The notes under the pieces were generated by a model. The model searched no databases, was not told the origin of the DNA, and saw nothing but the letters and a program-made list of their open reading frames with translations. From contig NZ_JACJRJ010000044.1 in assembly GCF_014697195.1 (NCBI RefSeq), positions 1-53,534 of the forward strand: a stretch of 53,534 nucleotides of DNA, written 5' to 3'. Source of the DNA: Cylindrospermum sp. FACHB-282. Lineage in GTDB: Bacteria > Cyanobacteriota > Cyanobacteriia > Cyanobacteriales > Nostocaceae. Both the position numbers and the translations under genes were made by a program. This document shows, one piece after another, positions 34,570 through 43,113 of this stretch. Numbering within the stretch: position 1 is the stretch's first letter; the number at the start of each line of letters is the position of its first letter.

Positions 34570-35397
34570 TTAAACTTGCGTCCGGTCAGTCAAAATCTCA
34601 TAACCCATTTCTGTCACCAAGACTGTATGCTCAAACTGAGCCGACAGGGCTTTATCCATCGTTACTGCTGTCCAGCGATCAGATAATATCCGCGTATGTT
34701 TAGAACCTGCATTTAAAATTGGTTCAATTGCTAATGTCATCCCCGCACGCAGTTTGACATTTGCCATCTCCCTTGTTCGGTAGTTGAACACCGAAGGTTC
34801 TTCGTGCAAGTTACGACCAACACCATGTCCAGTGAATTCTTCCACAACAGTAAAACCATTCATTTTCACATGGTCTTCAATTGCCCCCGCCAAGTCAAGC
34901 AAGTATGCACCCGCTTTGACTTCCTCAATACCTTTATAAAGGGCTTCTTCAGCTACGCGAATCAATTTAGCCGCTTCTGGTGTAACATCGCCCACCGCAA
35001 TTGTAATGCAGGAATCACCATGAAAGCCTTGGTAATAAGCGCCGGTATCTACTTTTAATACATCTCCAGTCCGAATCACTTTTTTGGGACTGGGAATGCC
35101 GTGTACAACTTCATTGTTAATGCTGGAGCAAATAGAAGCAGGAAAACCGTGATATCCTTTAAAGCTGGGTGTTGCATCCATTTCCCGGATGCGTTTTTCT
35201 GCATAAGCATCCAAATCAGCCGTAGTCATTCCTGGTTTTACCAACTCAGAAATTTCTTTGAGTACCGTTGCCACAATTTTTGCTGATTGCCGCATGATAT
35301 CAATTTCTCGCGGCGATTTAATTTCAATTCCTCGGCGTTGTCTTTTTTCAGATTTCGGCTGAGTTGTTTGAGAAAGCAAGTTACTGAGAATGTTCAT
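34570..35397 (-). CDS. map: methionine aminopeptidase, type I
   Basis: A 275-residue metalloprotease removing N-terminal Met from nascent proteins. The dimetal ligands are visible: Asp in [16 protein letters not shown] (two Asp), His in [18 protein letters not shown], Glu in [10 protein letters not shown] and Glu in [12 protein letters not shown]. The first 25 residues are a basic extension before [16 protein letters not shown]; there is no zinc-binding SH3 motif. Cyanobacteria often carry several map paralogues; this one is monocistronic. The upstream region contains two repeat-free AT-rich stretches. Confidence 0.95.
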   Translation of the reverse strand: MNILSNLLSQTTQPKSEKRQRRGIEIKSPREIDIMRQSAKIVATVLKEISELVKPGMTTADLDAYAEKRIREMDATPSFKGYHGFPASICSSINNEVVHGIPSPKKVIRTGDVLKVDTGAYYQGFHGDSCITIAVGDVTPEAAKLIRVAEEALYKGIEEVKAGAYLLDLAGAIEDHVKMNGFTVVEEFTGHGVGRNLHEEPSVFNYRTREMANVKLRAGMTLAIEPILNAGSKHTRILSDRWTAVTMDKALSAQFEHTVLVTEMGYEILTDRTQV

Positions 35398-35826
35398 AGC
35401 AAATTAATAATTACTGGTGATTCACCGCTTAAGTATCAATATTAGTTGACAAAGAATATCTTTATTTAAGTTAACTTATTTTGCACCCAAGAGTACCAGG
35501 TTTGGCAAGAAGGTTGTTAACTGGCGTTTTGTGGAGTTTGATATTCAGTTGGGTTTCTTGGAAACAAATAAGTTTTTTAAATATCGATTTTCCGCAAATT
35601 GTCAGACTTTACCTTTTTTCTCAATAAGCCCCTAGGGTTATCAAGATTATTGACAATAATCTCAATAATTTAACGAATTTACGTTTTTTCAGCCATTGAT
35701 ATTGACCCCTTGACTTTTTGTGGTATTGTATTTGTATAATGGAGAAGTCTTGCTATAAGAAAAATTCATCCAGAAAATTGAGCATTTCCTTATTAAGTCT
35801 ACGACCATAGCAGCAGAGAACCTCAA
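35398..35826. other. 429-base intergenic region with a consensus-like promoter
   Basis: Contains the upstream region of map and, on the plus strand, TTGACT at 35710-35715 and TATAAT at 35735-35740 with a 19-base spacer. No plus-strand gene follows; it points into the cupredoxin remnant and M16 protease from the opposite strand. No hairpin with a U-tract was seen downstream. Confidence 0.45.
35710..35740 (+). promoter_or_regulatory. sigma70-like promoter without an obvious gene
   Basis: TTGACT and TATAAT boxes with 19-base spacing; a second TTGACC lies 8 bases upstream. The spacing is slightly long. A transcript from here would run antisense to the cupredoxin remnant and the 3' end of the M16 gene. 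Confidence 0.35.
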
Positions 35827-36021
35827 TTAAGAATTAATAGTAATTACTCTAGTCATACCCCCTTCCGTATGTCCCGGTATTGTGCAACCTAAGCTATAGG
35901 TTCCCGATTTCAGCGGCACTACTACCCATTCTGCCTCAGCACCAGGTTTTAGTTCTAGTTCGTGGATAGCTCCTTTAATTTCTACTTTGCCTGCTTCAAC
36001 TTGACGCTGATGGCCCAGCTG
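35827..36021 (-). pseudogene. C-terminal fragment of a cupredoxin (blue-copper) gene
   Basis: A 64-codon open segment without a start codon, beginning after an in-frame TGA, reads KVEIKGAIHELELKPGAEAE and then GTYSLGCTIPGHTEGGMTRV, stop. Cys-x4-His-x4-Met is the type 1 copper loop. The N-terminal half with the first His ligand is missing. It overlaps the last 26 bases of the M16 gene in another frame, so the M16 C-terminus and the fragment share DNA. Confidence 0.75.
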
Positions 36022-38791
36022 TCACCACTACGATTTTATCTGGGTGGAGTAACTCACGGGCTGCTTGATTAACCTGAGCAAGGGTGACTTGGTGGATTTT
36101 TTGAGTAAAAGAGTGCAATTCCATTTTAGAGAGTCCATACACCTGATTCATCACCATTGTGTCTGTTAATTCCTCTGGATTTATCAGAGAAACCTTGTAG
36201 TTACTGGTTAAGGTGCCTTTAGCCGTTTCTACTTCTTGTTGGGTAACACCTTGCTGATGGATTTGTTGTAGTAGTTGACGGGTGCTGGCGATCGCTTGAC
36301 TGGCATCTTCTGGGCTAGTTTGCATCTCAATCAAAAATGTGCCGACATTTTTTCCGGCTTGGAAGCTGCTATAAATTCCGTAGGTTAAACCCAGGCGATC
36401 GCGCACTTCTGTTCCCAGCCTACTCGATAGGGTATCACCACCCAAAATCTGATTCAACACCAAGGCTGCATAAAACCGGGGATCTTGACGGTTAATACCT
36501 GAATAACCCATATAAGTAATGGCTTGGGCTTTACCTGGGAGAACTGGATTGACACGCACCAGTTTTTTTGGCATTGACACTGTCGGATATTTGATTGTTG
36601 GTGGTTGACCCCTCACTTGCCAGTCACTAAACTTAGCCTGAAGAAGCGATCGCACGATATCCACATCAAAATCTCCCACCAGGGCTAGCACCATCGTATC
36701 TGGACGATAATGTTTTTCCTTAAAAGCAATCACATCCTCACGTTTAATCCCCTGTATGCTTTTCTCTGTAGGAAAGGTGTGCAAGGGATGATTTTTTGGG
36801 TAAATCGATTGCACAAATACTTTTTTTGCTACTTCTTGAGGATCATCTAATTGTAAGTTAAGAGCAGTTAAAGCTTGTTGGCGATTCAGTTCCAACTCTT
36901 TTAAAGGAAAGGTACTGTTTTTGACAACATCTGCCAAAGTCGCCAGCAAAACAGGTAAATCCCCCGCTAAACTATTACCCTGGATCCGCACACCTTCCCG
37001 ATATGCTTCAAAATCCAGACTCGCTCCGCGTTCTTCCAAAGTTTTAGCAATATTCAATAAACTCTTGGTTTTAGTACCATTCACCAAGCTGTCAGCCACC
37101 AGAGACGCCAGTCCGGCTTGATCATCTGGGTCAAATTCCATACCGGCTGTGATGTGTCCACTTAAAGTCACAGTAGGAGTACTCTTGTCTGATAACAGTA
37201 TTACCCGCAGACCATTGGCAAAAGTGAATACCTGGGGCAATGCTCGTGTCAGGGTGTCTGTAGATGGCGGTACCGGCGGTAAGTACTTCATCACCTCAGA
37301 TAGAAGCTCTGGTGGGCCAGGAGAGAAATTTTCTGTAGTTTGTGCTAATTGTGGTTTAGGGCCGATTCCTTTTGTCTGTTTCTGGGTTGGTTCAAAAAAG
37401 CCGACTATCCGTGCTTCTGGTTTCAGGTATTTGTTGACCACAGCCACAATATCCGCTGCTTTTACCTGACGGACAGCGGCTAAGTAACGGTCTGTATAGT
37501 AATAATCATCAGCAGTAGTCTCATCATTGCCCAATTGCATTGCCAGACTTGTGATATCACGATTACTTAAAATTACAGATGCGATTAATTGAGTTTTAGC
37601 TCGTTCTAATTCCTCAGATGTTACCCCTGTTTTTGCTAAATTAGCGATCGCCTTTCTCAGCCCTGAGTCAATAGTTGTCAAATCCTGATCAGGAGCCGCA
37701 ATCAACAACATTTCATACCAGCCAGATTCCCGCAAACTCGTCACACCAGCTGTAACTTCACTGGCTAAACCCGATTCCACCAATACCTGATACAGGCGAG
37801 AATTCCGTCCCTCTGTCAAAATGTAATCCATCACAGCCAAGGCTGGCACATCCGGTTGATTCCCCTCCGGGAGTGGATACACCACTTGCAACATTGGCCC
37901 TGCTCCTGGTTCTCGCAGTACAATAGGAGTGTTAAGTCCTGAGTTGTGAGTTCTGATTTGATCTTTTGACTTACCCCTCCTCTTGGGTATTTTGCCAAAT
38001 ATCTCTTTAACTGTTTCCAGGGTTTTTTCCGTGGGGAAATCTCCCACAACCACTAAAACAGCATTATCGGGACAGTAGTAGTTGCGGTAATATTTCCGTA
38101 CCTGCTCAACCTCAAATTTGTCAACATCGGCTTTAGTCCCACCTACAGGTAAGCCATAAGCATGATCAGGAAACACTACCCCCATCACGGCTCGATTTAG
38201 GCGGTATTCTGGGCTATTTTCATAACCCTGTAACTCAGATATTACTACCCGCTTCTCACTTGCTAATTGCTCAACATCAATCAGAGAGTTTTGCATTCTG
38301 TCTGCTTCGAGCATCAGCAGCGCTTTCAGTTTTTCCCGTTCCGCAGTGTTGTAATATGCTGTCTGGTCATAGCTAGTGAAAGCGTTGGAGTCACTGCCTA
38401 AAACACTAAATAACCGTCCAAATTGAATCGGACGGTCTTTGGTACCTTTAAACATCATGTGTTCCAACAGGTGAGCAATGCCATTTACTCCCGGTTCTTC
38501 GTTGCGCGAACCAACTTCATACCATACCTGAACAGTAATTACTGGTGCATTATGTACTTCTTTTGTCAAGACAGTCAGACCATTTTCTAGTACTGTCTTG
38601 AGGACGTTGTCTGTCACTGCCGGGGTATTGATTCTTTTTGCAAAGAGTGTTAGTGGCAGATTTTCCCAGTTATATCTAAGTTTATCTTGGCTAACAACAG
38701 GCTTGTGGCTTAACGCCAACACTGCAATTATCCAAACACTCAACATTAATAATAGAAAACGATATCGACGCAAGGTGACAAACACAGACAT
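35996..38791 (-). CDS. M16 family zinc metalloprotease, two-lobed
   Basis: A 931-residue protein with an N-terminal membrane anchor or signal (about 10-28) and two M16 halves. The first half has the inverted zinc motif HLLEH (107-111) in GIAHLLEHMMFKGT and the downstream Glu in VISELQGYENSPEYR. The second half (from about 520) has lost the zinc motif, as is usual, and has the RYGLTYGIYS-like LGLTYGIYSSFQAG. Related proteins (pitrilysin, PqqL, processing peptidase-like) degrade peptides; location here is probably periplasmic. Length is typical of fused M16 proteins. Its 3' end overlaps a cupredoxin remnant. Confidence 0.94.
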   Translation of the reverse strand: MSVFVTLRRYRFLLLMLSVWIIAVLALSHKPVVSQDKLRYNWENLPLTLFAKRINTPAVTDNVLKTVLENGLTVLTKEVHNAPVITVQVWYEVGSRNEEPGVNGIAHLLEHMMFKGTKDRPIQFGRLFSVLGSDSNAFTSYDQTAYYNTAEREKLKALLMLEADRMQNSLIDVEQLASEKRVVISELQGYENSPEYRLNRAVMGVVFPDHAYGLPVGGTKADVDKFEVEQVRKYYRNYYCPDNAVLVVVGDFPTEKTLETVKEIFGKIPKRRGKSKDQIRTHNSGLNTPIVLREPGAGPMLQVVYPLPEGNQPDVPALAVMDYILTEGRNSRLYQVLVESGLASEVTAGVTSLRESGWYEMLLIAAPDQDLTTIDSGLRKAIANLAKTGVTSEELERAKTQLIASVILSNRDITSLAMQLGNDETTADDYYYTDRYLAAVRQVKAADIVAVVNKYLKPEARIVGFFEPTQKQTKGIGPKPQLAQTTENFSPGPPELLSEVMKYLPPVPPSTDTLTRALPQVFTFANGLRVILLSDKSTPTVTLSGHITAGMEFDPDDQAGLASLVADSLVNGTKTKSLLNIAKTLEERGASLDFEAYREGVRIQGNSLAGDLPVLLATLADVVKNSTFPLKELELNRQQALTALNLQLDDPQEVAKKVFVQSIYPKNHPLHTFPTEKSIQGIKREDVIAFKEKHYRPDTMVLALVGDFDVDIVRSLLQAKFSDWQVRGQPPTIKYPTVSMPKKLVRVNPVLPGKAQAITYMGYSGINRQDPRFYAALVLNQILGGDTLSSRLGTEVRDRLGLTYGIYSSFQAGKNVGTFLIEMQTSPEDASQAIASTRQLLQQIHQQGVTQQEVETAKGTLTSNYKVSLINPEELTDTMVMNQVYGLSKMELHSFTQKIHQVTLAQVNQAARELLHPDKIVVVTAGPSASS

Positions 38792-39084
38792 ATCTTTGGC
38801 AGATACATATGTAAAATATATTACATATTTATTTTGGAGTAAGACTATATTCTATTCTTGATCAAAAATTCTGTTATCTCGGCAACATTCTGGAAAAAGA
38901 TTCTTGTATCCGAAAGAGGGCTAAATGTGGAATTAAACCCTGTACTATGACTAATTAAGCACCACGGTAATATGTCTTGACAAAGAATACTAGCATATTG
39001 CCAGCCACAAGCAAAAGCTAAATGCAACAAGATTGGGCGTTGGGTATTGGCATAATTCCTTCTTCCCTTCCAGGTCTCTCTTCC

Positions 39085-39531
39085 TTAACCTAGTTTGGGT
39101 AAAACCCGGATCAATTCCAGGGGTAAGCCATCAGCATCAGCAATGAAAGCGACTTCAAAAAGGCGATCGCCTATTTGTTGCTGCATCGGTTCTAAAAGTA
39201 TCTTCAGTGGTGACAATTTTATTACTGGTTGACTCTCTAGCACCACAGCCAAACGTGCTTTTAAACCATTCAACCAACTAGGTAAATCTGGTGTGATCTC
39301 CGTGAGATCAAAAGAAAGGTGATAATAGCCCACATAATGCTCGTCTGCAAAAGCATCTGGGGCTGGTTTCGGTTCAGGAATTTGGATCAGTTCAATTCTA
39401 CCCCCCAATCCTTCCATCCAGCAAGCTAGAGTGTAGCCAGTAGTAAAGCGTTCCGAGCAGGTAAACCCCAACTGCTCATAAAAGGCGATCGCTCGATGAA
39501 TATTTGCAGTCCGAATAGAAGCGTGGTGCAT
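39085..39531 (-). CDS. VOC-family protein (glyoxalase/dioxygenase fold)
   Basis: A 148-residue protein with the paired beta-alpha-beta-beta-beta fold: HHASIRTANIHRAIAFYEQL with the first His ligand, LGFTCSERFTTGYTLACWM, Glu in GGRIELIQIPEP, HYVGYYHLSFDL with the second His, and FIADADGLPLELIRVLP with the terminal Glu. Ligand positions fit a metal-dependent enzyme such as glyoxalase I-like or an isomerase, but substrate is unclear. Monocistronic between STRR repeat and the M16 gene. Confidence 0.87.
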   Translation of the reverse strand: MHHASIRTANIHRAIAFYEQLGFTCSERFTTGYTLACWMEGLGGRIELIQIPEPKPAPDAFADEHYVGYYHLSFDLTEITPDLPSWLNGLKARLAVVLESQPVIKLSPLKILLEPMQQQIGDRLFEVAFIADADGLPLELIRVLPKLG

Positions 39532-39537
39532 AAGTCA

Positions 39538-39619
39538 GTCCTTAGTCCTTAGTGCTTAGTCATTAGTCATTAGTCACTTGTAAAATGACCAATGACCATT
39601 GACTACTGACCACTGACCA
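39538..39619. repeat. STRR heptamer repeat (TTAGTCA / TGACCAA types)
   Basis: Runs of CTTAGTC, ATTAGTC and then ATGACCA, CTGACCA heptamers that are mutually complementary, between two minus-strand genes. Part of the STRR class. Confidence 0.85.
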
Positions 39620-40132
39620 TCACTCAAATAACCGGAAATAAGGATAGCGCACTGGCACACCAGGCTCCTTTTCCAAATCAAAATTAATCACTTCCCAGCA
39701 AGGTTCCTCCGCAGCATCAGGGCTAAACTCGACTGGTAAGCCGTACAGTCTTGCTACTGTAGTTTCCGGCACTCCTGTACGCCAAGGCGCACTGCGTTCT
39801 AAATAACCACTCATCAATTCCTGATAGCGTCGCGCAATAATCACCCTTGTTGCTCGATAGCCTTGGGTATACAACTTATCTAGCGCTTCGTGAATTTCAA
39901 ACCGAATACCATCAGGATGAGTATGTTGCCGATACCATTCGCTGTTCCACCTCCGCCAGTGACGCCCCGACTGTAGATGGATCAATTCTCCATTTTTCGG
40001 ATTAGCCTCAAAAGCGCCATGACGCGGACATAGATAAGTATCTGTTAATGTCAGCGCTGGAATAGTCTGGCGACAGTGGGGACACTGTATTTCGGGGCCA
40101 AACATTGGGTACTGCAAGCCTGGATTCATCAT
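39620..40132 (-). CDS. TIGR02652-like conserved cyanobacterial protein
   Basis: A 170-residue soluble protein with an N-terminal zinc-ribbon-like cluster (IQCPHCRQTIP ... YLCPRHGAF; Cys-x2-Cys and Cys-x2-His), a SGRHWRRWNSEWYRQHTHPDG segment and a GYRATRVIIARRYQELMSGY helix, ending in VRYPYFRLFE. It matches the cyanobacterial family known as TIGR02652, as far as memory allows; function is unknown. It is divergent from the gamma-carbonic anhydrase gene across 239 bases. Confidence 0.82.
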   Translation of the reverse strand: MMNPGLQYPMFGPEIQCPHCRQTIPALTLTDTYLCPRHGAFEANPKNGELIHLQSGRHWRRWNSEWYRQHTHPDGIRFEIHEALDKLYTQGYRATRVIIARRYQELMSGYLERSAPWRTGVPETTVARLYGLPVEFSPDAAEEPCWEVINFDLEKEPGVPVRYPYFRLFE

Positions 40133-40371
40133 GAAGTGCGTACAAACATAGTTTTGTCTTCACCAGCACCAGTTGGTTCGATTTTACACTTCGACTCCGC
40201 CACTTTGGGTTACTTGTTCACTGCTGCACAGACCCGGAGTTGCCGCTGGAACAATTCTCACTCTGATCTTCCTCAAGATAGAGGCGAGACGCCGTGATAT
40301 CCTGGTTTTGCAACCAGCCTCAAAGGTTGGAGTTTTTCCAGTGTTCCTGGGTACCATATTCATATTCTATC

Positions 40372-40899
40372 GTGTCTAACTCCTCTTACTGGACATCTCC
40401 CGATTTTTCTCAAGCTGCCTTCATTGCAGCCAATGCTGTAGTTATAGGTTCGGTAAACATAGCCTCAGGAGTAAGCATCTGGTATGGAGCAGTGGTACGG
40501 GGAGATGTAGAACGCATTGAGCTTGGCGAATTCACCAACATTCAAGATGGGGCAATCCTACATGGTGACCCAGGTTCGCCAACAATCTTAGAAGATCATG
40601 TTACCGTAGGCCATCGGGCTGTGGTACATTCAGCCTACATTGAACGTGGAAGTTTAATTGGCATTGGCGCAATAATTTTAGATGGGGTCAGAGTGGGTGC
40701 TGGTAGTATCATTGGTGCTGGTGCCGTAGTCACTAAAAATGTACCGCCCTTGTCTCTAGTCGTTGGCATTCCTGGCAAAATACAGCGTCAAGTCACAGCC
40801 ACCGAAGCCGAAGAACTGATCGAACACGCTAAACGCTACCAAAAATTAGCCTTGGTTCATGCTGGTAAGGGTAATGATCTAGGCTTTCTCAAGCCCTAG
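40372..40899 (+). CDS. gamma-carbonic anhydrase family protein
   Basis: A 175-residue left-handed beta-helix protein with hexapeptide repeats (IGSVNIASGVSIWYGAVVRG, IGIGAIILDGVRVGAGSIIGAG) and a C-terminal helix (ATEAEELIEHAKRYQKLALVH). The zinc ligands are present: His in ILHGDPGSP, GHRAVVH gives the other two. Homologues include YrdA, PaaY and CcmM-like gamma-CAs; carbonic anhydrase activity is not assured. I set the start at GTG 40372 (VSNSSYWTSPDF), since an upstream extension to 40294 shows no family resemblance and crosses the intergenic region. Confidence 0.92.
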   Translation: MSNSSYWTSPDFSQAAFIAANAVVIGSVNIASGVSIWYGAVVRGDVERIELGEFTNIQDGAILHGDPGSPTILEDHVTVGHRAVVHSAYIERGSLIGIGAIILDGVRVGAGSIIGAGAVVTKNVPPLSLVVGIPGKIQRQVTATEAEELIEHAKRYQKLALVHAGKGNDLGFLKP

Positions 40900-41036
40900 C
40901 AAAGAGCTATTTAGTAGCTGACTAACGCCTAAACTTTAAAGATTCTTTACACATCAGGCAAGCATTCTTGCCCACTTCAGCTAAAAATAAAAATGAGAGC
41001 AGTTGACAAAACTTAAATAACAGAGGGTTTGAAGAT

Positions 41037-41162
41037 ATGGACATTGATTACCGTGTAGCGATTGTTTTAGCACCAATAGCTATTGCTGCTAGTTGGGCTG
41101 TATTCAACATTGGTGCTGCGGCTTTAAGACAAGTTCAAAACTTTTTGAACAAAGAAGCTTAA
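41037..41162 (+). CDS. psbY: photosystem II protein Y
   Basis: A 41-residue single-helix membrane protein: [20 protein letters not shown] followed by a conserved [11 protein letters not shown]. PsbY sits at the periphery of photosystem II near cytochrome b559 in the thylakoid membrane. Length and pattern match cyanobacterial PsbY. GAGGGTT lies 8 bases before the ATG. It is monocistronic and is followed by an STRR run before folC. Confidence 0.95.
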   Translation: MDIDYRVAIVLAPIAIAASWAVFNIGAAALRQVQNFLNKEA

Positions 41163-41165
41163 ACT

Positions 41166-41256
41166 CGGCATTGGGTAATGGGTAATAGTGAAAAAGGTAA
41201 TAGGTAATAGTTCTTTCCCAATTACCTTTTTCCAATTACCTTTCTCCCATTCATAC
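41166..41256. repeat. STRR repeat (GGGTAAT / CAATTACC types)
   Basis: TGGGTAATGGGTAATAG, GGTAATAGGTAATAG and the complementary CCCAATTACC, CCAATTACC occur between psbY and folC and can form a long hairpin. It may end psbY transcription; no other terminator was seen there. Confidence 0.85.
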
Positions 41257-41260
41257 TTTT

Positions 41261-42628
41261 ATGGATCTAGATTCTTTACTCCAACCCTTTCAGCACTTTG
41301 GTGTCCATCTGGGACTCTCGCGCATTGTCAAATTATTGGCAAATCTCGGCAACCCCCATGACCAAGTCCCCATAATTCACGTTGCTGGCACTAATGGCAA
41401 AGGTTCCGTCTGTGCTTATCTTTCTTCTGTACTTACCGAGGCTGGTTATCGCACAGGACGCTACACTTCCCCCCATTTAGTCGATTGGACAGAACGCATC
41501 TGCCTCAACGAACAACCAATTCCCTCGGAGGCTTTATGTCAATTAATCCTACAAGTTCAAGCTGCCATTGATCCTGATGAAGAATCGCCAACTCAGTTTG
41601 AGGTAATTACCGCAGCTGCTTGGTTGTATTTTGCTCAACAGCAAGTCGATATTGCAGTGGTAGAAGTCGGACTAGGAGGGCGCTTAGATGCTACTAATGT
41701 CTGTTCCCAGCCCCTTGTGACCATAATTACTTCCATTAGCCGCGAACACTGGCAGCAACTAGGCCCCACTGTCGCCGACATTGCCAGAGAAAAAGCAGGT
41801 ATTCTTAAACCTGGTTGTCCTGCTGTGGTTGGGCCATTACCACCGGATGCCCAAAAAGTTGTGCTATCGGCTCTTAACACTAGCGCTTCTCTGGGAGACA
41901 CTCCGCCAACCCAAGAGCCTATTTTAGAATTACAATCCCCTATTTTTACCCCTCAACCTGCCCATCAAATCGCTACAGGATGGGCAGAATATGAAAGAAT
42001 TCAAAATCTAAAATTCAAAAATCACAATTCAAAAACTCTTAAATATCCTTTAGCATTACAAGGACAAATTCAGTTAACTAATTCCGTTTTGGCTTTAGCT
42101 GCTTTGGAAATACTCCAAGAAAAGGGTTGGCAAATTTCTGAAGCAGCCATAATCAATGGTATGGCAAAAACTAAATGGCCAGGGCGGATGCAATGGGTTA
42201 CTTGGAAAAACCATAAATTATTAATTGATGGCGCTCACAACCCAGCCGCAGCCAAGGTTTTGCGCGATTATGTCAATACTTTAAACCCACGCCCTAAGCC
42301 TCAGAGTCACGAGGGAAAAGAGACAACTCAGCACTCTGTCAATTGGGTGATGGGAATGCTCTCTACCAAAGAACATCAGGACATTTTTCAAGCTTTACTC
42401 CGTCCAGAAGATAAATTGTATTTAGTGCCAGTACCAGATAGTAATTCGGCTGATATTGCTGAATTAGCAAAGTTAGCTGGTGATATCTGTCCAGAATTGC
42501 GCTTTTGCAGCACATATCCAGATTTATCATTAGCATTAGATGCTGCTTTTACTCCAACAGATAACTTGGTCGTTTTATGCGGTTCCCTATATCTAATAGG
42601 GCATTTTTTAGGAATGGGTAATGAGTAA
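41261..42628 (+). CDS. folC: bifunctional folylpolyglutamate / dihydrofolate synthase
   Basis: A 455-residue ATP-dependent ligase that adds glutamate to dihydropteroate and folates. Signature blocks: IHVAGTNGKGSVCAYLSSVL (P-loop), YTSPHLVDWTERI, FEVITAAAWLYFA, VVEVGLGGRLDATN, and LLIDGAHNPAAAKVLRDYV. The segment RIQNLKFKNHNSKTLKYPL (near 42000-42055) is encoded by AATTCAAAAT-type heptamer repeat DNA, apparently taken into the gene in frame at a surface loop. Start ATG follows the STRR run directly; there is no strong ribosome-binding site. Confidence 0.95.
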   Translation: MDLDSLLQPFQHFGVHLGLSRIVKLLANLGNPHDQVPIIHVAGTNGKGSVCAYLSSVLTEAGYRTGRYTSPHLVDWTERICLNEQPIPSEALCQLILQVQAAIDPDEESPTQFEVITAAAWLYFAQQQVDIAVVEVGLGGRLDATNVCSQPLVTIITSISREHWQQLGPTVADIAREKAGILKPGCPAVVGPLPPDAQKVVLSALNTSASLGDTPPTQEPILELQSPIFTPQPAHQIATGWAEYERIQNLKFKNHNSKTLKYPLALQGQIQLTNSVLALAALEILQEKGWQISEAAIINGMAKTKWPGRMQWVTWKNHKLLIDGAHNPAAAKVLRDYVNTLNPRPKPQSHEGKETTQHSVNWVMGMLSTKEHQDIFQALLRPEDKLYLVPVPDSNSADIAELAKLAGDICPELRFCSTYPDLSLALDAAFTPTDNLVVLCGSLYLIGHFLGMGNE

Positions 42629-42632
42629 TAGT

Positions 42633-43111
42633 TGCTCCCAATTACCAATCAGGATTTAAGGATGAAAGGATGTGCAGGATTAATCTAGATGATTCTCCAA
42701 TCAATCATGTTCATGCTTTAATCTGAGAATCTTGCTCCCAATCAGGATTTAAGGATTTTTGGATGTGCAGGATTAATCTTGATGATTCTCAAATCAATCA
42801 TGTTCATCCTTTAGTCTGAGAATCTTGCTCCCAATCAGGATTTAAGGATTTTTGGATGTGCAGGATTAATGTTGATGATTCTCAAATCAATCATGTTAAT
42901 CCTTTAATCTGAGAATCTTGCTCCCAATCAGGATTTAAGGATTTTTGGATGAGTAGGATTAATGTTGATGATTCTCAAATCAATTATGTTCATTCTTTAG
43001 TCTGAGAATCCTGCTCCCAATCAGGATTTAAGGATTTTTGGATGTGCAGGATTAATCTTGATGATTCTCAAATCAATTATGTTCATCCTTTAATCTGAGA
43101 ATCCTGATCTT
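42633..43111. repeat. five tandem 93-bp repeats
   Basis: The phrase TCTGAGAATC recurs at 42722, 42815, 42908, 43001 and 43094, exactly 93 bases apart, and the whole unit (GGATTTAAGGATTTTTGGAT... GATGATTCTCAAATC ... CCTTTAATCTGAGAATC) is nearly identical in each. Each unit contains the inverted pair GATTCTCA / TGAGAATC. There are no variable spacers. It fills the gap between convergent folC and the sugar-binding gene, leaving 2-4 bases on each side. Confidence 0.93.
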
Positions 43112-43113
43112 CA

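Noticed and set aside
40294-40371. 26-residue N-terminal extension of the gamma-carbonic anhydrase homologue
   Set aside because: Unlike the family and located in the divergent intergenic region; the GTG at 40372 fits the usual N-terminus.
42633-43111. Possible CRISPR array
   Set aside because: The whole 93-bp unit is repeated nearly identically with no unique spacers, and no cas gene is present.
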